A stretch of DNA of 48,699 bases. Origin: Pirellulales bacterium. Lineage in GTDB: Bacteria; Planctomycetota; Planctomycetia; Pirellulales; JAEUIK01. The notes below the pieces were generated by a model. That model worked only from the letters and a program-made list of their open reading frames with translations, made no database searches and was not told the origin of the DNA. The position numbers and the translations under genes were made by a program. Shown one piece after another: positions 37,359 to 47,125 of the stretch; the stretch's first letter is position 1, and each line of letters starts with the position of its first letter. The DNA is taken from contig JAIBBY010000039.1 of the NCBI GenBank assembly GCA_019694455.1, forward strand, positions 1 through 48,699, read 5' to 3'.

Positions 37359-39608
37359 GTGCAAATCTTCTTTTATCCTGTTGGCGGATATGGGCTGGTG
37401 GCGGCGCTGGCGGCCTTGCTGGTCGGATTGCTGATCGCTGCTCCGCTAAGTTCCAAGGCCACTGGCCGACGACGAAAAACGCTGCTCGCTTTGCGCGTCG
37501 GCACGCTAATCCTGCTTGTGCTTGCGCTGCTGCGGCCAACAATCGTCTATACCACCACAAAGCGCCAGGCCAGCACATTGGTGGTGTTGGTCGATCGCTC
37601 TCGCAGCATGCAGGTCGCCGACGTCTTCGGAAATCAAACACGCTGGCAAGCGATGCAGTTGCTGCTTGGCAAATCGGCCCCCGCTTTGACCCGCTTGCAG
37701 CAGGATTTTGAGGTCAAGTTCTACACGTTCGACACCAGCGCCCGCCCGGTCGCCATCGATAACGGCAAACTCGACCTGGGGGCCAAGGCAGATGGGTCAG
37801 AAAGCGCAATCGGCGCCGCGCTGGCCGAGGTGCTCAAACGCGAGGCCGGCAAGCGGTTAGCGGGGATCGTTCTTCTCAGCGATGGGGCGCAACGCGCGCT
37901 AACGCCTAACGATCTGGCTCCGCAGATTCCCGCGCGCCAACTCGCCGACTTGGGATTTCCGTTGCACACCGTCGCGTTTGGGCAAGCCCGCAGCCAAGCG
38001 TCGGCCCGCGATGTCGCGCTCACTGGCTTGCAAACTCCGGCGGATGTTTTTGTGAAGAACGAATTGGCCATTACTGCCTCGGCCAAGACACATGGCTTCG
38101 CGAATCAAAAAGTGCCGATCGAGATGCTCTTTGAAACGGCGCCCGGCAAGATGACCACAGTCGCCAAACGCGAAATTATTGCTCAGGCCGACGGTCAGCC
38201 ACTGCCAATCGAGCTGACGTATTTGCCGCAAACACCGGGCGACTACAAGGTCACGGTGCGGGCTCAGCCTCCCTCGGGCGACGCAGCTCCTGCCAACAAC
38301 GAACTGTCGACCTTCGTCACAGTTCGTAAAGGTGGAGTCAACGTGCTGTACCTGGAAGGCGCGCATCCCGTGGAAGCCAAGTTCTTGCGCCGCGCGCTAC
38401 AAGCCTTCCCTGATCTGCGGATCGACTATTTGTGGCTCGATGCCCAGTCCAAGGACACTCGGCCGTCCGATCTGGCCAGTCGTTTCGAGCCGGGGAAATA
38501 CGATGTCTATATTCTCGGCGATTTGGATTCTTCCATCTTCGAAGCGCCCGAACTGGCCCGGCTCGCCGAAACGGTGCGTGCCGGCGCGGGGTTGATTATG
38601 CTCGGCGGATTGCACAGTTTTGGCCCAGGTGGATATCAGAAGACCCCCCTGGCGGAGGTGCTGCCCATTCAAATGAGCAACCTGGAACGTCAGAACTTTG
38701 GTGAAGATGTGGCGGTCGACTTGCACCTGCCGGGACCAATGAAGATGCGGCCCACGGCTGAGGGGGAGGCGTCGCGACTGTTATTGCTCGGCCAGCGAGA
38801 AGAAAACCATGCTCTATGGGCCAAACTGCCGCCGCTGGATGGCGCCAACCGGTTTCGTGGATTGAGCCCGCTGGCCAATGTCCTGGCGGAATCCGTTGAT
38901 GCTAGCCGAGCGCCGCTCCTGGTCGCTCAAACGCCGGGCAATGGCCGTGTTCTGGCCTTTGCTGGCGACTCCACCTGGCACTGGGCAATGGCGGGCTTTG
39001 AGGATCAGCATCAAAGATTCTGGCGACAACTCATATTGTGGCTCGCCAAAAAGGAGCAGCAAGACGGCAGTGTCTGGGTTCAACTCGCCCAGCGACGATT
39101 TCAAAGAGGGGCGCGCGTCGAGTTTGAGGCCGGCGTACTAGCCAAAGATAGTGAACCGACTACCGACGCGCAACTTAACGCCGAATTGACGCTGCCCGAC
39201 GGCGCCAAGCGCCAAGTACGACTAGTGCGGCAAGGCGAGAAATATATCGGCAGCTTCTACGAAACCGATCTGGCGGGAGATTATACCCTGACAGTGCAGG
39301 CCCAACGTGGCGCGAAGAACCTGGGGACCGCCAGCGTGCGGTTCTTAGTCTATGAGCAAGACTTGGAATTGGAGAATCCGGCGGCCGATCCGTCCCTATT
39401 AGCCAGCCTGGCCGCAATGACCGATGGACGTGCTATGGTGCCCGACGAGCTATTCGACTTTTTCGAACGGCTTGGCGCCGATCGGCCGGATGCTGAGGTG
39501 GAAGTCCTTGCTAAACATACTCCGTGGGACACTTGGCCTTACTTTCTCGGCCTTGTTGGCCTGCTGTGCGTTGAGTGGTGGCTTCGCAAGCGATGGGGTT
39601 TGGTTTAG
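37359..39608 (+). CDS. Membrane VWA protein with glutamine-amidotransferase-like domain
   Basis: 749 residues. Two N-terminal spans (about 5-29, 43-64) are followed by a VWA domain with an intact metal site: DRSRS (Asp79, Ser81, Ser83) and VLLSDGAQ. A beta-sandwich region follows, then a class I glutamine-amidotransferase-like domain (NVLYLEGAHPVEAKFL, YDVYILGDLDSS, GAGLIMLGGLHSFGPGGY), which lacks the catalytic Cys, so it is a structural relative only. A final span lies at about 725-742. GTG at 37359 is preferred, with AAAGGAG 11 nt upstream; a TTG 28 codons earlier overlaps batA. It completes the Bat-like set: it supplies the working metal site that the BatA-like neighbour lacks. Confidence 0.88.
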   Translation: MQIFFYPVGGYGLVAALAALLVGLLIAAPLSSKATGRRRKTLLALRVGTLILLVLALLRPTIVYTTTKRQASTLVVLVDRSRSMQVADVFGNQTRWQAMQLLLGKSAPALTRLQQDFEVKFYTFDTSARPVAIDNGKLDLGAKADGSESAIGAALAEVLKREAGKRLAGIVLLSDGAQRALTPNDLAPQIPARQLADLGFPLHTVAFGQARSQASARDVALTGLQTPADVFVKNELAITASAKTHGFANQKVPIEMLFETAPGKMTTVAKREIIAQADGQPLPIELTYLPQTPGDYKVTVRAQPPSGDAAPANNELSTFVTVRKGGVNVLYLEGAHPVEAKFLRRALQAFPDLRIDYLWLDAQSKDTRPSDLASRFEPGKYDVYILGDLDSSIFEAPELARLAETVRAGAGLIMLGGLHSFGPGGYQKTPLAEVLPIQMSNLERQNFGEDVAVDLHLPGPMKMRPTAEGEASRLLLLGQREENHALWAKLPPLDGANRFRGLSPLANVLAESVDASRAPLLVAQTPGNGRVLAFAGDSTWHWAMAGFEDQHQRFWRQLILWLAKKEQQDGSVWVQLAQRRFQRGARVEFEAGVLAKDSEPTTDAQLNAELTLPDGAKRQVRLVRQGEKYIGSFYETDLAGDYTLTVQAQRGAKNLGTASVRFLVYEQDLELENPAADPSLLASLAAMTDGRAMVPDELFDFFERLGADRPDAEVEVLAKHTPWDTWPYFLGLVGLLCVEWWLRKRWGLV

Positions 39609-39907
39609 TGACCAATTTTATTGTCAATGAGATTGTGAAAAATTTCCCAGACAACTATTGACTTCGGTTTTTCCGCAGCAAAAATAGGAAGTCCGCAGAC
39701 CAAACACACCTTGTCCGCGCTCAGCACCCGTCTGTTCCACGCCGGAAACCCCTCCTCCGGCCGGACGTCCTACCTAGGAACAGGCGTGCTTCAGCACTCA
39801 GGCGACCATGGCTGGTAACGCCCAGAGGCTGAGCGTGCGCGCTTGCGACAGCAACAAAATACAGATTGATCCATTCCATCATTTCCCAACGCAAAGGTAA
39901 CAGAGAA
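39609..39907. other. Intergenic region (299 nt) before the 71-residue gene
   Basis: No gene seen. A TTGACT at 39658-39663 could be a -35 element, but no good -10 lies 16-18 bp downstream. The only local sequence of note is the ribosome site AAAGGTAA just before the small gene. Confidence 0.5.
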
Positions 39908-40123
39908 ATGCGGAACGTATTTGAGGCCATCCTGCAATGTGGGCACGACGAGGATTACGCGCCCCACGTCGACAATGATTTCATTGCCACCGACGCACCG
40001 GCCGGTTCTCCCGAAAAGCTGGCTATCCTGGCTCGCCGCATCGAGCTGGGCCTACCGCTGTGGCATCCGGAAGATCGCTCGGACTACAGCGGCCTGACCG
40101 GCGTTGTTCGCCCACGTGAGTAG
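39908..40123 (+). CDS. Small conserved-looking protein, 71 residues
   Basis: Unrecognised family. The chosen ATG has AAAGGTAA about 7-9 nt upstream. The protein is acidic, without signal peptide or membrane span. It starts MRNVFEAILQCGHDEDYAPH and contains the helical segment SPEKLAILARRIELGLPLW, followed by HPEDRSDYSG. One Cys and several His/Asp residues at the N-terminus could bind metal (speculative). A perfect terminator follows 25 nt after the stop, so it is a single-gene transcription unit. I recall similar short proteins with a SPEK..LxxRRxELGLPL-HPxDR phrase in other planctomycetes, but cannot confirm it. Role unknown, possibly regulatory. Confidence 0.75.
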   Translation: MRNVFEAILQCGHDEDYAPHVDNDFIATDAPAGSPEKLAILARRIELGLPLWHPEDRSDYSGLTGVVRPRE

Positions 40124-40148
40124 TCGCCGGATTGAATTGGACCGATTC

Positions 40149-40182
40149 AAGCCGTGCTGCGGCAATCGTAGCACGGCTTTTT
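40149..40182 (+). terminator. Rho-independent terminator after the 71-residue gene
   Basis: A perfect 10-bp stem, AAGCCGTGCT (40149-40158) with AGCACGGCTT (40170-40179), an 11-nt loop, and a run of five T (40178-40182). It also lies just beyond the 3' end of the opposing WD40 gene and could stop that transcript too, though the T tract on that strand is poor. Confidence 0.88.
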
Positions 40183-40202
40183 CATGCGCCCATGAATTTG
40201 CT

Positions 40203-41942
40203 TCATGTGCCAGCTTGAGCCGTTTGAGGCGCTGATTTCAATGCCTCAGCTTCCGCTTTGGCGCTTACGGCTCGCTCCGCAGCCGCCTTGGCGGCCTCGT
40301 TTTTTGCGGCCACGTTCTGCGCGACCGTCGCCTTTGCTTGCTCCACCTTGGCGCGTTCCGCATTGGCGAGTTCTAGCGCTGCTTGAGCTTGAGCAAGCGC
40401 GGCGGCGGCAGCTTTAGCCGCTGCATCGGCCTGAACGAACGACTGCTCGACGGCCGCCAATTCGGCCGCAGCCTTCTCGGCTTCCGCTTGTGCTTGGGCC
40501 GCGTCGCTCGCCGCTTGTTGGGCGATCATTTCCAACGTGGGCGGATTCATCGCCAGCGCCAACGCTTGTTTCTGATCCGAAACGTTCCACACACGCACCT
40601 GTCCGGTCCAATCGCCGCCAATGACACGCGCCCCGTCGTGCGTGAACACCGACCGCAACGCCAAATCCGCAAACGCTTCAAAAGCTTGCTGCTGCGCTCC
40701 ATTCTGATCCCACAATTTCACCTGGCGGTCGCGGCCCGCCGATGTCAAACGCCCGTCATGGGCGAAGGACACAAACGACGCTCCCCCGCCGTGCGCATTC
40801 CAACTCTTGACCTGTTGCCCGTTTTGCATCTCCCAGAGCCGCAGCGTTCCGTCTTCCGAGGCGCTGGCGAGAACGTTGGAATCATCTCGCCAACTAACAG
40901 CGGTCATCGCCGCAGAGTGTCCCTTCAGCGCTTGGTACTCGCGCGCCGTTTCTGCTTCCCACACATACAGGTCGCCGTTGCGATCGCCCGTGGCAAGCAG
41001 CACACCGTCAGGGCTGTACTCAATGCAAGTCACCCATTCGTTGTGCTTGCGAATCTCCGTCACCAGCGATCCATCGGCCGTATCGAAAACGCGCACCACT
41101 CGGTTTGGCCCTCCGAGGGCGATTCGCGTATGGTCTTCGTTGATGTCGGCCGCGAGCACCACATCGAGTTCATCCCCGACTTCGAACACGCGATCGCCAG
41201 ACTTGACGTCGAACACGACCACTTTGCCACTCTGTCCGCCATGCCCGCCGCCGGCCAACAACAAGGCGCCACTGCGGCTGAACCTCAGAATGTGCGGCAC
41301 TCCCTCCGGGAATGGCAAGATACCGAGCAATTGTCCGTTGTCGGTGTGATAAAGCGCAATCTGCTTATGACCGGCCACTGCGACTAGCGGGGCCCAAGGG
41401 CTCGCGGCCAGCGCCGTCAACGCCCTTGCGCGAGGCGTATAGAAAAAGGGTTGGCGCGATAGTCCTTCGGGCAGAATCGGCGGACCTGCGGGACGCGCCG
41501 CGCCGGCGGACATTCCCAGATCCATCTTGGGCTTGTTCGATTTCTTAGCCACCGATCCCGAGTTCTCAAGCGCGCCGCCGACAATCCACGCCTTGATTAC
41601 ATCGAGCTTGGCCATAGCGAGCTTGTCCTGCATAGGAGGCATCTTCGGCTCCTCCGCATGGCTCACCAGCGCCCACAACCGGGAACTGTCGGGATCGCCC
41701 CCGAGCACGACTTCTCCACTGGCGCCCCCCTTCATGATCCCGGCATAGCTATCGAGCGACAGATCGCTCTTGGCATTGCCTTGATTGTGACAGGTGAAGC
41801 AATGCTCGCGCAGGATCGGCTTGACGTGATCGTCGTACGTCACCTTGGCGGCGTCATCCGCCTGCGCTGCGGCGCCCACTGATAGGATCACACTTAGCAA
41901 GGCCCAAGTCGCGATCGCACGGCTGCAACTCATGTCCGTCAC
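40203..41942 (-). CDS. Exported cytochrome-c-like (PSCyt1) / WD40 beta-propeller protein
   Basis: 579 residues. A signal peptide (about 1-28) leads into a PSCyt1 domain with haem motif CFTCH (Cys48, Cys51, His52) and the family phrases PILREHC, SDLSLDSYAGIMKGG and PKMPP, whose Met may be the second haem ligand. Residues about 170-470 form a seven-blade WD40 propeller (LYVWEAETAREYQALKGHSAAMTAVSW marks one blade). The last 100 residues are an Ala-, Lys- and Glu-rich probable coiled coil. GTG at 41942 has AGGT seven bases upstream, overlapping the stop of the upstream gene; the ATG three codons later (41933) is an alternative. Last gene of the four-gene exported operon. Likely a haem protein outside the cytoplasm; electron partner unknown. 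Confidence 0.9.
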   Translation of the reverse strand: MTDMSCSRAIATWALLSVILSVGAAAQADDAAKVTYDDHVKPILREHCFTCHNQGNAKSDLSLDSYAGIMKGGASGEVVLGGDPDSSRLWALVSHAEEPKMPPMQDKLAMAKLDVIKAWIVGGALENSGSVAKKSNKPKMDLGMSAGAARPAGPPILPEGLSRQPFFYTPRARALTALAASPWAPLVAVAGHKQIALYHTDNGQLLGILPFPEGVPHILRFSRSGALLLAGGGHGGQSGKVVVFDVKSGDRVFEVGDELDVVLAADINEDHTRIALGGPNRVVRVFDTADGSLVTEIRKHNEWVTCIEYSPDGVLLATGDRNGDLYVWEAETAREYQALKGHSAAMTAVSWRDDSNVLASASEDGTLRLWEMQNGQQVKSWNAHGGGASFVSFAHDGRLTSAGRDRQVKLWDQNGAQQQAFEAFADLALRSVFTHDGARVIGGDWTGQVRVWNVSDQKQALALAMNPPTLEMIAQQAASDAAQAQAEAEKAAAELAAVEQSFVQADAAAKAAAAALAQAQAALELANAERAKVEQAKATVAQNVAAKNEAAKAAAERAVSAKAEAEALKSAPQTAQAGT

Positions 41943-41950
41943 GTTATTAC

Positions 41951-44407
41951 CTAGTGGTTAAAAATAAACTCGCGTGAGTTGAGCAGCGCCCAAAAGACGT
42001 CTTCTAACCCTTGCTGCGGATCGGGCGATTGCGTCACAACCGCCAACAGTTTTTCCGTTTCCGCAGGCGTTGGCTTTCGAGTCAGGCTGCGCACGCAAAG
42101 CTCCTCTATGATCTGCGGGGGAGTCTTGCCGGCATCGATCATTTTCTTGATCAATCCGCCAGAGCGAATCTTTTCCTGAACGGTATCGCCGTTGAGCAGA
42201 TGCAAGGCCTGCGACAGCGTCGGGTCGGTCTTCACGTCGCATGCACACGCCGTCTGACGCGGCGATCGTCCAAAGGTCGTCAAGAAATAGGTCGACGAGG
42301 CCCCATCGGCGATTTGCGTGGCCCGCGCGCCAAGCGGCAGACCAGTGAATTTATCCTTGGTTTCGGTGATCTGGCTGATGCAATCCAAGAGGTTTTCGGC
42401 CTTGATACGACGCAAACGCGCGCTGGCAAAGTTGCGCGTATCTGTTTCATTGCTCGGGTTTTTCTCGGTTGATCGCTGGTAGGCGTTCGAGTTGCATATA
42501 TCGCGCACAAGTTGCTTGAAGTCGTAGTTGTAGCTCGTGAACTTGTCGCCGAGCTTTTGAAACAACTCCGGATTGCTCGCTGGATTACTGATGCGAATGT
42601 CATCGACCTGCTCCACGATGCCGATGCCGAAGAAATGCGCCCACACGCGGTTCGCGATGCTGGTCGCGAAATAGGGATTGTCCGGTGAAGCAATCCATGC
42701 GGCGAGCACATCGCGCCGATCATTGCCGGTTACATCCGGCTGCGCTCCGCCCAAGAACTTAGGGGGCATTGGCTTGCCGGTCACCAGATGGTTCACCTCG
42801 CCGGCCCCGGAATTGAAGACCATGATCTCGCGGTAGTCTTCCCCGGGCTTGCGTCCAATCTGAGCGAAAAAGGCCGCGAAGCTATAATAGTCTTCCACGG
42901 TCCAGCGATCGAACGGATGGTTGTGGCACTGCGCGCATTGCGTGCGGATACCCATGAACACTTGCGCCACATTCTCGGCCAACTTCAGTGTGTCGGTCTC
43001 AATTTGATAGAAGTTGGTTTGCGGATTCTTGAATGTGCCACCGGTCGCTGAAATCAGATCCTGCACCATCTTGTTCAGCGGCACATTGTTCGAGATCTGC
43101 TCGGTCAGCCAGTTGTAATACAGAAACGCGGATTTGTTGCTGACCGTCAGCGTCGAACGAATCATCAACAATTCCGCCCAATTCATTGCCCAAATTTCGC
43201 TAAACTCTTTGCGTTCGAGCAAGCGATCAATCAGCTTGGCGCGCTTTTGCGGGTCAGCGTCGGCGACAAACGCTTGATATTCCTCAACCGTCGGCACGGC
43301 GCCAATAATGTCGAGCGTCGCGCGGCGTAAAAAGGTTTCGTCGCCGCAAATCGCGCTCGGCAATACACGAACCTTGTTCAGTTTGGCGTTCACTAATTCG
43401 TCGATGTAGTTAGCCGGCGCTTCGCTGGGCGGAGAATACTCCAAGTCCTTGGGCAACGTCAGCACCTGGCTACCGACCGTGTGCGTGGAGAAGCGCGCCA
43501 TTACAAAGGCCTCGCCTCGCGCGCCAGCGGTCACCATTCCATGTTGGTCGATGACGGCCGAGTTGTCGTTGTTGGAAAGAAACACGGCTAAGTGCGTCAC
43601 ATCGCGATCCGTGCCATCGGCGTATTTTGCCCGCGCGATGAAACGCTGCTGCGTCCCCTCACCTTCCAACACCGCATGCGGCGGATAGATATCCACGCTA
43701 GTCACCGCCGGCACAGGACCCGCATCGTTGGCGGCGCCGGCTTCCAGCCAGCGCAGCAACGTCTCGCAGTATTCGCTGTCTTTCTCGAATCGCTTGCCAC
43801 CCGTATGCGGCACGGCGCCAATCGTCTTCTCGATGAGCAAACTCTCTTCAATGCTCGCGAGATTGATTCGACGCGTGCTGCTCTCGTGCGTAATTCGATG
43901 ATGATCTCCGTCAGGATCGTAGCCAAAGAGCGAAAGTCTGAAGCCGTCCTTCCCGCGCGCCGCGCCATGGCAACTGCCGGTATTACAGCCGGCGCGCAAG
44001 AATATCGGCATCACGTCCAGCTTGAAGCTAACGGCTCGATCTTGCGCTGCGGCGGCGACCGAGATGGGCTGCTTGGCCAAAAATCCACCGTATTCAATCG
44101 TCGCCTCGGTAGCGCCATCCGCGAGGGGAAAATAGGTGGCGCCTTCGAGCTTCACAAGCGCTGGGTTGGCGACCGCGACTTTCGCCTCGCTAGTCACATC
44201 GAGCGTTACGTCGTCCGATCGAGTCGCAACCACGATGAATGATTGACGATCGCGATTGGTGGTGAGCTGCACATCGGGTGGAAACACGTCGATTCGAGTG
44301 ATCGCTTTCTCCGCTGCCAGGGCCACGACGGGACAAAGAGCGAACACGGCGCCAAGCACAGCGCCGCCCCAATGGCAGTTGTGGAACCGAAAGTTTTTCA
44401 TCGTCAT
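41951..44407 (-). CDS. Exported PSCyt2/PSD1 protein (DUF1549/DUF1553) with Ig-like domains
   Basis: 818 residues. A signal peptide (to about 32) is followed by an Ig-like domain, then a PSCyt-type segment with CNTGSCH (Cys141, Cys146, His147; a CX4CH motif), a second Ig-like domain (about 238-320), the DUF1549 domain (about 335-500) ending in a canonical CAQCH (Cys492, Cys495, His496) with NHPFDRW, and DUF1553 (about 550-810). The family is planctomycete-rich and of unknown function; two haem-type motifs suggest electron transfer or haem-linked enzymology at the outside. Start: ATG 44407 or the ATG two codons later (44401), which sits at better distance from AGG. It is 28 nt downstream of the PPC gene and 8 nt upstream of the WD40 gene. 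Confidence 0.9.
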   Translation of the reverse strand: MTMKNFRFHNCHWGGAVLGAVFALCPVVALAAEKAITRIDVFPPDVQLTTNRDRQSFIVVATRSDDVTLDVTSEAKVAVANPALVKLEGATYFPLADGATEATIEYGGFLAKQPISVAAAAQDRAVSFKLDVMPIFLRAGCNTGSCHGAARGKDGFRLSLFGYDPDGDHHRITHESSTRRINLASIEESLLIEKTIGAVPHTGGKRFEKDSEYCETLLRWLEAGAANDAGPVPAVTSVDIYPPHAVLEGEGTQQRFIARAKYADGTDRDVTHLAVFLSNNDNSAVIDQHGMVTAGARGEAFVMARFSTHTVGSQVLTLPKDLEYSPPSEAPANYIDELVNAKLNKVRVLPSAICGDETFLRRATLDIIGAVPTVEEYQAFVADADPQKRAKLIDRLLERKEFSEIWAMNWAELLMIRSTLTVSNKSAFLYYNWLTEQISNNVPLNKMVQDLISATGGTFKNPQTNFYQIETDTLKLAENVAQVFMGIRTQCAQCHNHPFDRWTVEDYYSFAAFFAQIGRKPGEDYREIMVFNSGAGEVNHLVTGKPMPPKFLGGAQPDVTGNDRRDVLAAWIASPDNPYFATSIANRVWAHFFGIGIVEQVDDIRISNPASNPELFQKLGDKFTSYNYDFKQLVRDICNSNAYQRSTEKNPSNETDTRNFASARLRRIKAENLLDCISQITETKDKFTGLPLGARATQIADGASSTYFLTTFGRSPRQTACACDVKTDPTLSQALHLLNGDTVQEKIRSGGLIKKMIDAGKTPPQIIEELCVRSLTRKPTPAETEKLLAVVTQSPDPQQGLEDVFWALLNSREFIFNH

Positions 44408-44435
44408 TGCCTATTCGCCAAGGGTGCAGTGGCAA

Positions 44436-46958
44436 CTAGCTTTTGGGAGGCTCCGCCGGCGCCGCAGCAGCCGGTTGCGACTCCGCGGCGGGTGGCGCAT
44501 CAGTCGCGGGCGCCGCTTCAGCAGCAGCTTTAGCGGCGGCGCGTTCGGCTTTTGCCTTTTCTCGATCAAGACGCAACTGTTCGAGACGCGTCAGCCGCTT
44601 TTCGGGTGGCTGCTCCGGCATGGGCGCCGCCGCGGCAGGCGCAGCCGGCGCATCAGCTTTGGGAGGGAGCGGCGTATCGATGCGCAATTCGCCCGTCCCT
44701 AACATGTGCGTAATTGGTTCACCGTTTTCTGTCACCGTCGCACGGCAGATCAGCGTGGGATGTTTACCCGCGGGCGAATTGGCGGTTGTCTTCAAACGGA
44801 AAACCAACTCTGTCGAATCCTTTGTGATTTCCTTCGGCTCTGTGGTCACCTCGTGAGGCAAACCAAGCAACTCCACCTTGGCCGCCCCTTCGAAGTCCTT
44901 GCTCTTGCTAACTTGAATTACGATGTCTGTCTCTTGGTTCTGCTCCACCGCGGCGGCCTGGAAAGTAAAGCCAAAGTAGGGCTCCGAGATGAGCAATGTG
45001 GCCAGTTGCGACGCCACCGAGACCGTGCCGCGCGCCGTGCCGGCATCTCCCAGCACAGCAATTCTCCATGGGCGAATTTCCGCACCGCCGCCCGCGTTGA
45101 GCGGTATCAACGCTTCGTTCTGCCCTTCTGGAATGGTGATTGTGCCAGCCGAGCCGACATCGGGCGGGTTGTACAACATGCGCACCGCGATGGGCGCAGT
45201 GAAGCCATCTTTGCGATGAGCGACAACCTTGAGGTTCATGGTTCCGCCGCGCACGAGCGGAACCTTTGGCTCAATCACCTCGATTGAGAATGGCGATTCC
45301 TCCGCCACCGACACCGCCATGCGGCGAGTTTCCCGGTCCCACATGCGCACGTTGTTTTGACCACGAATCAGCGAGGTCAATTGCGACAACTGTCCTTCCA
45401 CCTTCTGATTGGGATCGTTCCAGCGTCCCACTACATCGACCAGCGAGCCCGCAATGGCCGCGTCGGCTGGGGCGGTCAGCAGCACGGGAACCGTTGTTTG
45501 ATTGGCGGCCATCGGTACGGTTTCGATCTGCACGCCGGCAGGCAGGTTGCGCAACTCAACCGCGAGCTCCCCTCCAAAATCAGCCCGCGATCCGCTCAAG
45601 ATGAACGCGAAGCGGTTACCGCGCGGAACTGGCGCCACGATATCGACAAACTGCGATTGCTCGGGCAGTCCCATCGTCAAGGCCGGCTGCACCGCCGTCA
45701 GCTCCACACGATAGGCATAGTCAACGCCCCCCTTGCGCAAGTGATCGTGCAGCATCACTGTGTATTCGTCGTCGGCCGGCGCCGTGAAGCGAAGATAGCT
45801 ATCTGGTCCGGCGCTGTCGTCGCTGCCCGCCACGTTGCCGCCATTGGAAGCCAACACGTACAGCACGGGGTCCAACGGCGTGCGAATTCGCCGCGCGTAG
45901 ACCTGAATGTCCAGCACTTGCCCCTTGGTCGCCTTGAATTTAAAGCAATCCACATCGCCGGGTTCGGCAATTACGCCGTTGAGCGCCAGCGGCGCGGCGA
46001 AGGGGTTGCCTTGCGCCTGAGCGTTGTTCGGTTCCGTCTCTATGAAGTTCTCTAGGTCTGACAGTCGGAACACGTTGGCAGACGGCGCAATACCTTGTTC
46101 ATCTTGAGCGAACAGGCCAAAGTCGGTCGATGGCTCGGTCGGCAACGTCACTGTCGCCGCGCGTTCTCCGGCGATGTCGCCCAGATAGCGAACTTCGAGT
46201 GTTGATCCCGGTTTTCCTCCCGCTGGCACAACTGCGCGAGGTCTTGGAAATGCGCCCAGATGAAGCCGGTAATTGCACGAACCATTGCCGCCAAAGGCGC
46301 TTTCACGCACTTGAATGATGTATTTGCCGTCTTCCGGCGCGACAAGCGACGCGATGCAATCTTGTCGCAACAGCGCGGCGTCGTCGGAGCCGGCCAACTC
46401 AAATCGCCCGGCGTTCATGATCGACACATAGGGATCGAAGAAGAAGTTGCCTAGCCGGATGCCTTCCAACTCGGCGTTGATCCGCGTCCCTTTAGCGACT
46501 TCGATCACGAAATAGTCGACATCCTCGTTTTCGACGATGCCATTGATGGTGGAATTGAAAGCAATCGCTTGCGGCGCGGCGAAATCGCTGTTCGGCTCTG
46601 CTTCCACCGTTTCTGGCAGCGCGCCGACATGGAAAGTTCGCAGATTGCTGATTCCGGTCGCAGTGCGGACACGATAATCATGGATTCCGAGCCGACACTC
46701 CGGCGCAATCGTCAGCTTTGCCTTGATTTGATTTTCGTTGACGACCTGAACGTCTTTGATGGTGATGCCCGGCTCGTAAAACATCACCTCCTGTCCGTCG
46801 CCAAGGTTGGCGCCATTGAACGCGACTTCGATCTCAGTTCCGCGCTGCCCTCCTACCGGTGCGCTGATGCCGATACTGGGACTAGCCGCTCGCGCCACTT
46901 GCTGGCAGCACACGAGCGCAACTAGGAGGTAAACGAGAACTCGTGCGATTGCAGGCAT
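44436..46958 (-). CDS. Exported PPC-domain protein with Ala/Pro-rich charged tail
   Basis: 840 residues with a signal peptide (1-25: IARVLVYLLVALVCCQQVARA). The mature part is all-beta and has at least two PPC (pre-peptidase C-terminal) domains: around 125-240 (VEAEPNSDFAAPQAI, DVDYFVIEVAKG) and around 300-420 (IETEPNNAQAQ, DVDCFKFKATKG). Both carry the PPC hallmark of the acidic D-V-D-x-F turn. Further Ig-like strands extend to about 760. The last 70 residues are low-complexity, Ala/Pro/Lys/Glu-rich. PPC domains are thought to bind carbohydrate or to act in protein sorting. GGGA seven bases upstream selects the ATG at 46958; the frame runs 49 codons more without similarity. Second gene of the exported operon. 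Confidence 0.88.
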   Translation of the reverse strand: MPAIARVLVYLLVALVCCQQVARAASPSIGISAPVGGQRGTEIEVAFNGANLGDGQEVMFYEPGITIKDVQVVNENQIKAKLTIAPECRLGIHDYRVRTATGISNLRTFHVGALPETVEAEPNSDFAAPQAIAFNSTINGIVENEDVDYFVIEVAKGTRINAELEGIRLGNFFFDPYVSIMNAGRFELAGSDDAALLRQDCIASLVAPEDGKYIIQVRESAFGGNGSCNYRLHLGAFPRPRAVVPAGGKPGSTLEVRYLGDIAGERAATVTLPTEPSTDFGLFAQDEQGIAPSANVFRLSDLENFIETEPNNAQAQGNPFAAPLALNGVIAEPGDVDCFKFKATKGQVLDIQVYARRIRTPLDPVLYVLASNGGNVAGSDDSAGPDSYLRFTAPADDEYTVMLHDHLRKGGVDYAYRVELTAVQPALTMGLPEQSQFVDIVAPVPRGNRFAFILSGSRADFGGELAVELRNLPAGVQIETVPMAANQTTVPVLLTAPADAAIAGSLVDVVGRWNDPNQKVEGQLSQLTSLIRGQNNVRMWDRETRRMAVSVAEESPFSIEVIEPKVPLVRGGTMNLKVVAHRKDGFTAPIAVRMLYNPPDVGSAGTITIPEGQNEALIPLNAGGGAEIRPWRIAVLGDAGTARGTVSVASQLATLLISEPYFGFTFQAAAVEQNQETDIVIQVSKSKDFEGAAKVELLGLPHEVTTEPKEITKDSTELVFRLKTTANSPAGKHPTLICRATVTENGEPITHMLGTGELRIDTPLPPKADAPAAPAAAAPMPEQPPEKRLTRLEQLRLDREKAKAERAAAKAAAEAAPATDAPPAAESQPAAAAPAEPPKS

Positions 46959-47125
46959 GACATGTCCCAGATTAGTAGGCAATCGGGCGGCGCGACCGTT
47001 GGTTCGCACCGTTGCCGTCAATATGCCAGTGGCCGCGGCGAACGCTCGTCCATCGTCGTTCGTGCGCGCCGTGCTGGCGGGTAGGACCGTCGGACTGAGC
47101 GGCATCCGGGCCAGCTCACTACAAG

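Noticed and set aside
39658..39688. TTGACT as a promoter for the 71-residue gene
   Set aside because: No acceptable -10 element at 16-18 bp; kept only as a remark.
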